From Pseudomonadota bacterium (GTDB lineage: Bacteria > Pseudomonadota > Gammaproteobacteria > Xanthomonadales > Xanthomonadaceae), in the NCBI GenBank assembly GCA_018242425.1, contig JAFEBX010000020.1, positions 124,001 through 188,000 on the forward strand: a stretch of 64,000 bases of DNA, written 5' to 3'. The notes below the pieces were generated by a model that was given only the letters and a program-made list of their open reading frames with translations, was not told where the DNA came from and ran no database searches. The position numbers and the translations under genes are program-made. Below, piece by piece: positions 20,614 to 29,058 of this stretch (positions are counted from its first letter, which is position 1; the number at the start of each line of letters is the position of its first letter).

Positions 20614-23145
20614 ATGAACATGCAACAACATTCGAATCCGATCCGCAGCCCGCGCCAGTCGAACTGGCCGGCGATCAGTGCGCTGGCGATGGCGCTGCTG
20701 CTGGCCATCGCCGAACCGGCGAAGGCAGGCAAGGTGCTGAGTGGCACCAACAACACTGCCAACGGGCAAGACGCCGCGGTGATGGCGGGTGAGAGCAATC
20801 ACGCCACCGGGCAACAGAGTGCGATCGGCGGGGGCGAGGCCAACGATGCCACCGGTCCGCGAGCCTTCATTGGCGCCGGCTTCAACAATCTTGCCGCGGA
20901 GGAGGCTGTTGTCGGCGGTGGGCGAAACAACAGTGCCAATGCAATATTTGCAGTCATCGTCGGGGGTAACAACAACAGGGCTGTTGCCCGGGCTGCCTTT
21001 GTCGGTGGTGGACAAAACAACTACGCAGGTGGCGAGTACTCATCTATTGCCGGTGGATCCGGAAACATGGCCGACGAAAGTTTTGCCGCGGTCGGGGGAG
21101 GGTATTTCAACAGGGCAAAATCCGGCTACTCCACCGTCGCGGGTGGTGGTTACAACGCGGCCAACACCTATGCCTCAGCCATCGGCGGCGGGTGGAACAA
21201 CAAGATCGACGGGGAGTATTCGTTCATCGGCGGTGGCCAGGAAAACCAGGCCAATGGCACGCACAGCAGCGTGCTGGGTGGGCGCAGCAATTTTGCAACC
21301 GGCAACTTCTCCTCGGTATTGGGTGGCCGCAACAACATGGCTTCGGGACTCTACAGCTTGGCGGGCGGGCATTACGCAGTCGCAAGTGGCTACGGTGCAT
21401 TCGCCTACGGCACCTGGATCGACCTCAATGGCGACAATGTGCAGGATGCGAACGAAGTCACCAATGCTGCGGGCAACAACAGCATCGCCATTGGTTCGGC
21501 GGCACAGGCACTAGGGGATTTTTCCGTTGCAGTCGGTTCGTTGAATTCCGCGACAGGTTACGCGGCGGCATTCGGGCACAACAACAAGGCGATGGGTGCG
21601 GGTACCCTCGCGCTGGGCCTTGAGAACGCAGCCACAGGCGAGTATTCCGCCGCCATCGGGTATGGGAATTCGGCAACCCAGGGCTATTCAACCGCGGTCG
21701 GAACGGGCAACAGAACCGGCGGGACCCAAAGCAGTGCCTTTGGCTACGGGAACTTGACCGACGGCATTTTCGCCACGGCACTGGGCAGCGACAACGCGGC
21801 CTACGGCCGCAATTCCAGCGCGATTGGCGCCAGCAACATCGTCAGCGATATCAATTCCAGCGCGTTCGGTTACCAGAACTATGCCGCGCGCGGCGCCACT
21901 GCACTGGGCAGCCGCAACGAAGTGATCGGCAGCAACAGCGTCGGCATCGGCAGCGGCACTTTGCTGGGCCGCTATGCCCGCGACGCCAACGGCAACATCG
22001 AGTACAACTCCAATGGCAAGCCCGTGGTCGCGCAGGCCGTGAATTACGCCATCGCCATCGGTGCGAATGCCGATGGCGAGAATACTTCGATTGGTGCCGA
22101 TTCCCACAATGCCATCGCCATCGGCAGGGGCGCTTCCATTGGCGACGGTGCAGCGGATGCCATCGCCATTGGCCGCGGCGCACTGGTGCAAATGGCCGGC
22201 AGTGTCGCCATTGGCGCGGATTCGGTGGCCGAGCGCGGTCACAGTGTTTCCTTTGGCGCGGTGGACAACGAACGCCAACTGATCCACGTCGCCGACGGTA
22301 CCGAAGATACCGATGCGGCCACCGTGGGCCAGCTGCGCCCGCTTGCCAACGCCCTGGGTGGCGGTGCCGGTTATGCCGGTGGTGTATTCACCGCGCCGAC
22401 GTACGTGATTCAAGGTGGCAGCTATGGCGATGTCGGTGCTGCCTTCACGGCGGTGGACAACAAGTTGAGCGCGCTGGACCAGCGCATCGACAATCTGCCC
22501 AGCGGCGGCGGTGGCGGCGGGGTGACCCAGCAGCAGGTGCATGACATCGCCAATGCCGGTGACACCCAGACGTTGAATAGTGCCAACCAGCACGCGGATG
22601 CGGGTGATGCGGCCACGTTGGCAAATGCCAACCAGCATGCGGATGCGGGTGATGCGGCCACGCTGGCCAGTGCCAACCAGCATGCGGATGCCGGCGATGC
22701 CAATACCCTGCAGAGCGCCAAGACCTATACCGACCAGCAGATGCAAAGCGCCGGCAACATGACCGAGGGCGTGGTGCGCAACATCGCCGCCGAAGGCGAT
22801 GCACAAACCCTGGCCTCGGCCAGGACCTATACCGACCAGAAATTCACGGCCTTGAACGACCAGTTCAGCCAGATGCGCCAGGACGTGAACCGTCGCTTCG
22901 ACAAGATGGATCGCCGCATCGACCGCCAGGGTGCGATGAGCAGCGCGATGTTGAACATGGCGATGAATGCCGGCGGCTCGCAGAGTGAACGCGGGCGTAT
23001 CTCCATTGGCGCCGGTTGGCAGGGTGGCCAGAGCGCATTGTCGATCGGCTATGGCAAGCGCGTCGGCAACGCCAGTTTCTCGGTGGGCGGTGCATTCAGT
23101 CGCGGCGAGAAGTCAGCCGGCGTGGGCTTCGGTATCGATCTGTAA
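20614..23145 (+). CDS. Trimeric autotransporter adhesin (YadA-like), copy 2
   Basis: The 843-residue paralog of the preceding adhesin has the same plan: signal peptide (ending AKA, about residue 33), Hep/Hag head repeats, an EF-hand-like loop at D270-E281, a second head section, neck (about 553-573), Gly-rich linker, stalk and YadA anchor ending GFGIDL. The head is shorter than in copy 1. The stalk contains three perfect-length 45-bp repeats (22582-22716), and a 78-bp stretch is identical to copy 1, so the pair arose by duplication and has probably exchanged sequence. Copies may form homo- or heterotrimers. The gap between the genes has no clear terminator, so they may share a transcript. Confidence 0.92.
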   Translation: MNMQQHSNPIRSPRQSNWPAISALAMALLLAIAEPAKAGKVLSGTNNTANGQDAAVMAGESNHATGQQSAIGGGEANDATGPRAFIGAGFNNLAAEEAVVGGGRNNSANAIFAVIVGGNNNRAVARAAFVGGGQNNYAGGEYSSIAGGSGNMADESFAAVGGGYFNRAKSGYSTVAGGGYNAANTYASAIGGGWNNKIDGEYSFIGGGQENQANGTHSSVLGGRSNFATGNFSSVLGGRNNMASGLYSLAGGHYAVASGYGAFAYGTWIDLNGDNVQDANEVTNAAGNNSIAIGSAAQALGDFSVAVGSLNSATGYAAAFGHNNKAMGAGTLALGLENAATGEYSAAIGYGNSATQGYSTAVGTGNRTGGTQSSAFGYGNLTDGIFATALGSDNAAYGRNSSAIGASNIVSDINSSAFGYQNYAARGATALGSRNEVIGSNSVGIGSGTLLGRYARDANGNIEYNSNGKPVVAQAVNYAIAIGANADGENTSIGADSHNAIAIGRGASIGDGAADAIAIGRGALVQMAGSVAIGADSVAERGHSVSFGAVDNERQLIHVADGTEDTDAATVGQLRPLANALGGGAGYAGGVFTAPTYVIQGGSYGDVGAAFTAVDNKLSALDQRIDNLPSGGGGGGVTQQQVHDIANAGDTQTLNSANQHADAGDAATLANANQHADAGDAATLASANQHADAGDANTLQSAKTYTDQQMQSAGNMTEGVVRNIAAEGDAQTLASARTYTDQKFTALNDQFSQMRQDVNRRFDKMDRRIDRQGAMSSAMLNMAMNAGGSQSERGRISIGAGWQGGQSALSIGYGKRVGNASFSVGGAFSRGEKSAGVGFGIDL
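21421..21456 (+). other. EF-hand-like loop coding segment in adhesin 2
   Basis: It encodes DLNGDNVQDANE, the same pattern as in adhesin 1. The ligand positions are conserved while the intervening residues differ. Confidence 0.6.
22582..22716 (+). repeat. Three tandem 45-bp repeats in adhesin 2 stalk
   Basis: Units begin at 22582, 22627 and 22672, each starting gccaaccag and encoding 15 residues of the type ANQHADAGDAATLAN. The repeats differ at only a few bases and could expand or contract in frame. Confidence 0.9.
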
Positions 23146-23220
23146 TTTCCAGGGTTTTCGCCGCTCCGGGGCGTGTTGCTCCCTCCCTGTCGCAGCGCGT
23201 CCCGGGGCGGCTTCTGGAAA
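23146..23220 (+). terminator. Long imperfect hairpin after adhesin 2
   Basis: The outer arms tttccag (23146-23152) and ctggaaa (23214-23220) enclose a second pairing between gccgctccgg and ccggggcggc with one mismatch. There is no T-tract. It could reduce read-through from the adhesin genes into the receptor gene, or lie in the receptor mRNA leader. Confidence 0.4.
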
Positions 23221-23386
23221 TCCGGTCATGAATCGCATCCAACAGCAGCGGGGGGCATGAAGTGAAACAGGCATGCAACGGCAGTTGCCACTTCAGGACT
23301 GTCCGGTTCGAGGGGAGGTGCCGCCAGGCCTGACCAGAAATCCAGTGACACGAAAACACTACAACTCCAATCAGGAATTCCAAACA

Positions 23387-26300
23387 ATGACATTCAGATC
23401 CTTCAACTCGGGATTCAAGCGCAATGCCTTGACGGTGGCGCTTGGACTTTGCTTCGCAGGTGGCGTCCATGCGCAGAGCACCACCGGTACCGTGACGGGC
23501 TCGGCCGCGGCTGGCGACACCATCACCGTCGTCAGTGAGACCGGCTTCAGCCGCACCGTCGCCGTCGGCAAGGACGGCAAGTACGCGCTGGCAAACCTCC
23601 CGGTCGGCGATTACACCGTGACCGACAGGAAGGGCGATGCCGTCGTCGGCACCAAGACCGCGCTGGTTCGCGTCGGCGCCGCCATCGATGTGTCATTCGC
23701 CACGACAGCAGGAACCGCGGTCGGCGAGAACAACCTTGGCACGATCACGGTCACCGGCTTGAACAACTCGATCGACGTGACCCAGGTCGATTCGCGCGTC
23801 GTGCTGACGGCGAAGGATCTTGCGCGCCTTCCGATCGGCCGCAGCGCCGAGTCGGTTGCGCTGCTCGCGCCGGGCGCCGTGCAGGGTGACTCCAACATCC
23901 AGTCGTCCGACGGTCGCCGTCCCAATACGGTTTCGTTCGGCGGCGCCGGCATCACCGAAAACGCCTATTACATCAACGGCTACAACAGCACCGACCCGGT
24001 CGGCGGCCTCGGTGGCGTCGGCCTGCCCTATGGCTCGATCGCGCAGCAGGAAACCTATATCGGCGGCTACAGCGCGATGTACGGGCGTTCCGATGGTGGC
24101 GTGCTCAACCAGGTCGGCAAGCGCGGCAGCAACAAGTGGCATTTCGGTGGCCAGCTCGTCTATTCGCCGGCCGCGTTGAGCGAAGACCCGAAGGATGTCC
24201 ACTACCCGCACACCACGATGCCGCCCGGCCAGGCGGGCGGTACTTTCGGTTATGAAGATCCGGACAAGCCGGGAACGCTGTATCGCCCGGGCAAGGGAAC
24301 GCGCTACGAGAGCAGGACCTACAGCGCCTATGTCGGCGGCCCGCTGATCCCGGACAAGCTGTTCTTCTTCCTCTCGGCTGAAAAAACCAAGACGGACAGA
24401 ATCAAGACGCCGAACATGGAAGGCCAGCCCGTCGCGACCAGGACGACGGAGTATTCGCCGAAGTTCTACGGCAAGCTGGACTGGAACATCAACAGCGCGA
24501 ACCTCGTCGAATTCTCGTGGATCAGGAACGTCGACAATTCGTACTACGACGCCTACGACTACGACTTCTCGAGCAAAAAAGTCGGGGCTTTCGTTTCCAA
24601 GGATGGCGCCAACAAATACGCCGTCAGCGTGATGTCGGGCAAGTACACGAGCTATCTGTCGGATGACATGACGCTGAACGTGCTGTACGGGAAGAGCGTC
24701 ACTCACAACCCGTACCTGCCGTCCGGGAATACGTCGTTCCCGTACATCAGTTCCGCGACCAGCCAGGACAAGGCGCTGAACGGCGGAACTCCGATCCGCA
24801 ACGCGCAGCTGACCCCATATGGTGCCTCCACCAATGGCGCCGCCTATACCAATGGCTTGCGAATCGACCTGAACTGGCGCCTGGGCAACCACAGCCTCAC
24901 CGGCGGCATCGACAACATGCACTACGAGATGCAGAACCAGGGTGACCAGACCTATGGCGCCGGGTACTACTGGGCGTATGGCAAGGTCAACATGACGGCG
25001 GGGCAGCCGGGTTCGCTCAACGAGAAATTCAACGTGGCGCTGCCGGCCTCGGCGAGGCATGACGACGGCTATGGCTATTTCGTCACGCGTCGAGTCAGGG
25101 AGCTGGCCACCGGGTCGAAGGTGGACCAGACCGCGTACTTCCTGGAGGATGCCTGGAGCATCAACGATCGCTTCCTGCTGAAGCTGGGCATTCGCAACGA
25201 CGAGTTCACCAACCGCAACGCGCTTGGCTTGCCCTATGTGCGCATGAAGAACCAGTGGGCCCCGCGCCTCGGTTTCAGCTGGGACATGAACGGCGACTCC
25301 ACGGCCAAGCTCTATGGCAATGCCGGCCGTTACTTCCTTGCACTGCCCCCGAGCGTGGCCATTCGCGGTGCGTCCGCATCGACCCTCACCAGCGAATACT
25401 TCACCTATACCGGCATCAATCCGGATGGCACGCCCAGTGGTCTCCAGCATGTGCCCGGTGCAAGCGGCCCGGTCTCCACCAATGGCGAGTATGGCCAGCC
25501 GGTCGATCCGAACACGATCACGGCCAAGGGCCTGAAAGCCCAGTACCAGGATGAGTTCATCCTCGGCTTCGACAAGAAGCTCTCGGCGAACTGGAATGCC
25601 GGCGTCAAGGCAACCTACCGCGTCCTGCGCAGCGCCATCGACGACATGTGCTACCTCGACACGGTCAAGGACTACATGTCGGCGCATGGCATGAATCCGG
25701 ACGACTACAGCTTCCCGGGCGATGGCAATGGCTGCTACATCTTCAACCCGGGCAAGAGCAATACCTTCCAGGTGAATCGCACGGATGGCAGTGGCTCGAC
25801 GCTGGTGACGATGAGCAATGCGGATCTTGGTTTCAGCACCGGGCCGTCGCGCAAATACACCGGCCTCGACCTGTACGTCGAACGTCCGTTCGATGGCAAG
25901 TGGTCGCTGCGCGTGGACTACACCTGGAGCCGACTGAGCGGCAATACCGAGGGCCAGGTCAAGTCCGATACCGGGCAGGGCGACACCTCCAAGACGTCCG
26001 ATTGGGACTACGCCCAGCTGATGCAATACGCCGATGGCGTGTTGCAGAACGACCGCACCCACCAGCTGAAGCTGCGTGGCATCTGGCAGTTCGCGCGCGA
26101 CTGGTCGTTGAACGGCACGGCCAGCTTCATGTCGGGCCGCCCGAAGAACTGCCTGGGCTACTACGGCACGAACGAAGGCAATCCGGGTGGCGGCTATGGC
26201 TCGTACTACCACTGGTGCGGTGGCAGCCCGTCCGCTCCGGGTGCAGCGGGTCGCGGTCCGTGGAGCAAGGTGGTCAACCTCGGCGTGCAGTACCAGCCGG

Positions 26301-26482
26301 TGGCCCTCGAGAAGAAGCTCACCATCGGCCTGGATGTGTTCAACGCCTTCAACGATCGTGGTGCGATTTCGTACGATCCGAACTTCGAGGTCAGGAAGTA
26401 CACCGTCAGCAACACTTACGGCATGGGCGCTTCGTTCACGACGCCACGCCGCGTGCAGCTGAGCCTGAGCTACGACTACTGA
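23387..26482 (+). CDS. Oar-like TonB-dependent outer-membrane receptor
   Basis: The 1031-residue protein has a signal peptide ending VHAQ (about 1-30), then a carboxypeptidase-regulatory-like beta-sandwich (about 33-105: GTVTGSAAAGDTITV, GKYALANLPVGDYTV), then a plug (VLTAKDLARLPIGRSAESVALLAPG is the family-type region, with GGAGITENAYYINGYN), and a 22-strand-type barrel ending VQLSLSYDY. This architecture is that of OmpA-related Oar receptors, which take up or export unknown, often peptide or protein, substrates using TonB energy. The start at 23387 (AGGA 10 nt upstream) is chosen for the signal peptide; the open frame begins earlier, at 23273. It is followed by a UUCG hairpin and a regulator gene. 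Confidence 0.9.
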   Translation: MTFRSFNSGFKRNALTVALGLCFAGGVHAQSTTGTVTGSAAAGDTITVVSETGFSRTVAVGKDGKYALANLPVGDYTVTDRKGDAVVGTKTALVRVGAAIDVSFATTAGTAVGENNLGTITVTGLNNSIDVTQVDSRVVLTAKDLARLPIGRSAESVALLAPGAVQGDSNIQSSDGRRPNTVSFGGAGITENAYYINGYNSTDPVGGLGGVGLPYGSIAQQETYIGGYSAMYGRSDGGVLNQVGKRGSNKWHFGGQLVYSPAALSEDPKDVHYPHTTMPPGQAGGTFGYEDPDKPGTLYRPGKGTRYESRTYSAYVGGPLIPDKLFFFLSAEKTKTDRIKTPNMEGQPVATRTTEYSPKFYGKLDWNINSANLVEFSWIRNVDNSYYDAYDYDFSSKKVGAFVSKDGANKYAVSVMSGKYTSYLSDDMTLNVLYGKSVTHNPYLPSGNTSFPYISSATSQDKALNGGTPIRNAQLTPYGASTNGAAYTNGLRIDLNWRLGNHSLTGGIDNMHYEMQNQGDQTYGAGYYWAYGKVNMTAGQPGSLNEKFNVALPASARHDDGYGYFVTRRVRELATGSKVDQTAYFLEDAWSINDRFLLKLGIRNDEFTNRNALGLPYVRMKNQWAPRLGFSWDMNGDSTAKLYGNAGRYFLALPPSVAIRGASASTLTSEYFTYTGINPDGTPSGLQHVPGASGPVSTNGEYGQPVDPNTITAKGLKAQYQDEFILGFDKKLSANWNAGVKATYRVLRSAIDDMCYLDTVKDYMSAHGMNPDDYSFPGDGNGCYIFNPGKSNTFQVNRTDGSGSTLVTMSNADLGFSTGPSRKYTGLDLYVERPFDGKWSLRVDYTWSRLSGNTEGQVKSDTGQGDTSKTSDWDYAQLMQYADGVLQNDRTHQLKLRGIWQFARDWSLNGTASFMSGRPKNCLGYYGTNEGNPGGGYGSYYHWCGGSPSAPGAAGRGPWSKVVNLGVQYQPVALEKKLTIGLDVFNAFNDRGAISYDPNFEVRKYTVSNTYGMGASFTTPRRVQLSLSYDY

Positions 26483-26517
26483 TCGGTGTTCGGGGAATTT
26501 CCACATGCTGACAGCAG

Positions 26518-26539
26518 ACAGCCACCTTCGGGTGGCTGT
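26518..26539. terminator. UUCG-capped hairpin after the receptor gene
   Basis: A perfect 9-bp stem, acagccacc (26518-26526) / ggtggctgt (26531-26539), with a ttcg tetraloop. It lies between the receptor stop and the regulator start. Only a short T-run follows, so termination may be partial. Confidence 0.6.
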
Positions 26540-26578
26540 TCTGCCGAATCGGAATCGGTTGCGTCCGGGGCGGATGAG

Positions 26579-26914
26579 ATGGACCTGCTCTCCGAGGCGC
26601 GCTCGATCATGCAGATGTTCCGGATCTTCGGGAATATCGAACGCACGATGATCCTGTTCATGATTGCGAAACAGAACGGGACCACCGTGAACGACATCGT
26701 CGGCGCCATCAAGCTGAGCAAGCCATATGCGTACCAACACGTCAATCGGTTGAGGGCAGGCGGATGGATCAAGGCGATCAGGCGCGGACCGGCGAAGGCC
26801 TATGTCTGCAGCAATCTCGACGTGCATCTCCTGCTGAGAAGCCTGCGGGCAGAAGCAGCCCGGAAGTGCGATATGGCATCTATTGGAGGAATATCACATG
26901 GACAAGACAATTGA
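26579..26914 (+). CDS. Small winged-helix (ArsR/MarR-like) transcriptional regulator
   Basis: From ATG 26579 the protein is 111 residues with a winged-helix pattern: RIFGNIERTMILFMIAKQN (helix), TTVNDIVGAIKLSKPYAYQHVNRLRAGGW (helix-turn-helix) and IKAIRRGPAKAYVC (wing). A GTG at 26486 would give a longer protein but would place the terminator-like hairpin inside the gene, so the later start is preferred. It probably controls the downstream small genes or the receptor. It overlaps the next gene by 17 nt. No obvious sensor domain or metal-binding cysteine pair was seen. Confidence 0.7.
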   Translation: MDLLSEARSIMQMFRIFGNIERTMILFMIAKQNGTTVNDIVGAIKLSKPYAYQHVNRLRAGGWIKAIRRGPAKAYVCSNLDVHLLLRSLRAEAARKCDMASIGGISHGQDN

Positions 26915-27293
26915 CGCGATGCGCTGGATCTTCGCGTCGTTCTACGCATATGTAGGTGCTTCGTGGTTCTCGTTCAAGTTGCTGGGAACGCCATGGCCGG
27001 AGCACAACGAGGCTGCCGCGGCCAAGGCACTGACGACCGCGTTCACCAATAGCGGCATTGTCGACCCGCTCATTTATGCGGCCAGCCTGGCAGGCGGGCT
27101 ATGCCTGTTTCTTCGCAGGACGGCGCCCCTCGCGATCGTCATCCTCGCGCCCCTGGTCACGGGGATTTTCCTGTTTCATGTCGCGTTGAACCAGAGCTGG
27201 ATGTGGGGCACTGTCCACTTCTGTTTCCTGGCCGTCCTGGCATGGGCGTTCCGCTCGGCATTCTTGCCGCTTTGGAGCTACGGGAAGAAATGA
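26898..27293 (+). CDS. DoxX-like small membrane protein
   Basis: The 131-residue protein starts at ATG 26898, preceded by an excellent GGAGGA 7 nt upstream. Four hydrophobic segments are visible: AMRWIFASFYAYVGASWFSF, the region around IVDPLIYAASLAGGLCLFL, PLAIVILAPLVTGIFLFHVAL, and WGTVHFCFLAVLAWAF. The size and topology resemble DoxX/DoxD-like membrane proteins, whose functions are mostly unknown. It overlaps the regulator upstream (17 nt) and the EthD-like gene downstream (ATGA), so all three are probably co-translated. Confidence 0.65.
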   Translation: MDKTIDAMRWIFASFYAYVGASWFSFKLLGTPWPEHNEAAAAKALTTAFTNSGIVDPLIYAASLAGGLCLFLRRTAPLAIVILAPLVTGIFLFHVALNQSWMWGTVHFCFLAVLAWAFRSAFLPLWSYGKK

Positions 27294-27619
27294 TCAAGGT
27301 CAGTATCCTGTACCCCCGCGACCCGGGCAGCCGATTCGATTTCGACTATTACACCCGGAAGCACATGCCGCTTGCGATCGCACTTCTGAGTCATCACCCC
27401 GGATTTCGCGCCGCAAGTGTCGAGCGTGCCATGGATGGCGTGGAGCCGGAAACATCGCCTGCCTACATTGCCGGCTGCTTTTTCACGTTCGATACGGTCG
27501 ACTCGTTTTTCGCGGCGTTCACCCGGCATGCTGACGAGTTGCAGGCTGACGTCCGGAACTACACGGATATCGAACCACTGATTCAATTCAATGAAGTCCT
27601 CATTACCGCAGTGGCCTGA
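27290..27619 (+). CDS. EthD-family small protein (ferredoxin-like fold)
   Basis: The 109-residue protein begins MIKVSILYPRDP and contains DYYTRKHMPLA near residue 20, the central motif of EthD-type dimeric alpha/beta-barrel proteins. Members occur next to degradation or redox enzymes and have no single known activity. The start overlaps the preceding stop as ATGA, which fixes it. Fourth in a row after receptor, regulator and membrane protein. The open frame extends upstream, but only this start gives the family N-terminus. Confidence 0.75.
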   Translation: MIKVSILYPRDPGSRFDFDYYTRKHMPLAIALLSHHPGFRAASVERAMDGVEPETSPAYIAGCFFTFDTVDSFFAAFTRHADELQADVRNYTDIEPLIQFNEVLITAVA

Positions 27620-27727
27620 CTCGTTCATCGGGACAGGGCCAGCTTGCGTTCTGGCATCATTCCGGATCATTGCCGGGCGATGGCATTTTTTACGGCATCC
27701 CCGATGCCAATTCGTGGAGGACTCGCC

Positions 27728-28183
27728 GTGGATCAGGTGCTAGTCGAAGAATTCTTCATCCAGGGCGAGAGCATTTGCACCAACAATGCCCGGGAGGCCA
27801 CTGACTCCGGGAAAATCCCGGACCTTTGGGCCAAGTTTTACGCTGCACATCCTGATCCCAAGGAAACGGCTTATGGCGTCTACTCCGGTTACGAATCCGA
27901 TGCGTCCGGAGAATTCACGGTCACTGCCGGCATAAAGGTCGCTTCAATGGCTGATGCCACTGTCGCAATACAAGCAGGGACCTATCTGATGTTCCCGGCA
28001 AACGGCGTCATGCCTGCCGCAATCATTGATGCCTGGAATGATGTCTGGGCGTACTTTTCAAGGTCGCAGCTGCACGTTAGAGCCTATGAAACGGACTTCG
28101 AGCAATATATCGGCCCCGAATCGGCGATCATCCATATCGGGATCAGGGAAAGCAGCCAATTATCCGTTCATGCTCCGGACTAG
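27728..28183 (+). CDS. Cass2/GyrI-like effector-binding protein
   Basis: From GTG 27728, with GGAGG 7 nt upstream, the protein is 151 residues. The sequence (IPDLWAKFYAAHP, YGVYSGYESDASGEFTVTAGIKV, AGTYLMFPANG, IIDAWNDVWAYF, ending in a Y-E-x-D-F-E-x-Y strand) matches the stand-alone GyrI/SOUL-type effector-binding domain known from integron protein Cass2 and AraC-family regulators. Such domains bind hydrophobic cationic compounds. It is 108 nt after the EthD-like gene and may belong to the same cassette. Its TAG stop lies in CTAG, shared with the stop of the convergent gene. Confidence 0.72.
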   Translation: MDQVLVEEFFIQGESICTNNAREATDSGKIPDLWAKFYAAHPDPKETAYGVYSGYESDASGEFTVTAGIKVASMADATVAIQAGTYLMFPANGVMPAAIIDAWNDVWAYFSRSQLHVRAYETDFEQYIGPESAIIHIGIRESSQLSVHAPD

Positions 28184-28917
28184 CGCCCCAACTCGAACAC
28201 CACGTTGAGATGCGCCGAGAGGCTGGCCTCTCCGGGCGAAACTTCGGTGTCTGCCGCCGGTGCCGCTGCTGCCATCGTCTTCATGCGCATCATCGGCATC
28301 GGGCGCGGGAGGCTGGATCCACCCTCGTCGATGCTGACGATCCTGCGCACGCGCATGCCGAGCGCCTTCGCATACATGTCCGCGCGTGCCTGCGCTTTCT
28401 CCAGTGCACTGCGGCGCGCCTCGTCATAGGCCTCGTCCGGCTTGTCGACTTCGAATGACGGACCGTTTAGGTCATTGGCGCCCGCCGCGACCAGGCTGTC
28501 CATCACCTTGCCGAGCTTGCCGATATCGCGCACTTTCACGCTGACGGTATTGCGCGCCTCGTAGCCGGTGATCTTCGGTGGCTGGTTCTGCACGTAGTTG
28601 TAGTTCGGATTGAGGTTGACACCGCTGGTCTGAATGTCGCGCTCGGCGACGCCAGCCGCCTTGATCGCCGCCATCACCCTGGCCATCTGGTTGGCGTTCT
28701 CGCGCATCGCCGCGTTGGCATCGGCAGCGCGGGTGACCACGCCGGTCGAGATCGTGGCGACATCGGGGACGCGCTTGGAGGTGCCGTCGGCGGAGACCGA
28801 GAGCAGGGTGCCGTCGCTATCGGCGATGGCGGCTTGCGGGGTGGGCTGGGCGTGGAGGGTCATGGGGGCGAGGGCGGCAAGGGCGAGGGAAAGTGCGAGC
28901 GGGCGAAAGGGACGCAT
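28180..28917 (-). CDS. SIMPL (DUF541) domain periplasmic protein
   Basis: The 245-residue protein has a signal peptide (about 1-23, ending LHA) and a SIMPL domain with VPDVATISTGVVTRAADA, GVAERDIQTSGVNLNPNY and a C-terminal EARRSALEKAQARADMYAKALG. SIMPL proteins form oligomeric periplasmic or outer-membrane assemblies and have been tied to stress tolerance, but their exact job is unknown. A Met-rich loop (MPMMRMKTM) near residue 205 is unusual and could bind metal. Its stop overlaps the stop of the facing gene in CTAG (28180-28183). Confidence 0.85.
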   Translation of the reverse strand: MRPFRPLALSLALAALAPMTLHAQPTPQAAIADSDGTLLSVSADGTSKRVPDVATISTGVVTRAADANAAMRENANQMARVMAAIKAAGVAERDIQTSGVNLNPNYNYVQNQPPKITGYEARNTVSVKVRDIGKLGKVMDSLVAAGANDLNGPSFEVDKPDEAYDEARRSALEKAQARADMYAKALGMRVRRIVSIDEGGSSLPRPMPMMRMKTMAAAAPAADTEVSPGEASLSAHLNVVFELGR

Positions 28918-29058
28918 GGTGGGCTCCTGAAAAGTTCAAGTTGGGACATGACCGGTTAACGGGTGGTGATTCGCGACGGGGTTGGATGGCCGGGAAATGT
29001 TGCCCGGCGTTCAGCCGCGGGGGGAGGCCGGATGGCCGCTCCACGGTATCCTTGCCCC

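Noticed and set aside
23693..26827. Minus-strand open frame of about 1040 codons opposite the TonB-dependent receptor
   Set aside because: Same reason: antisense shadow of a gene with clear signal peptide, plug and barrel. The product has biased composition and no motif.
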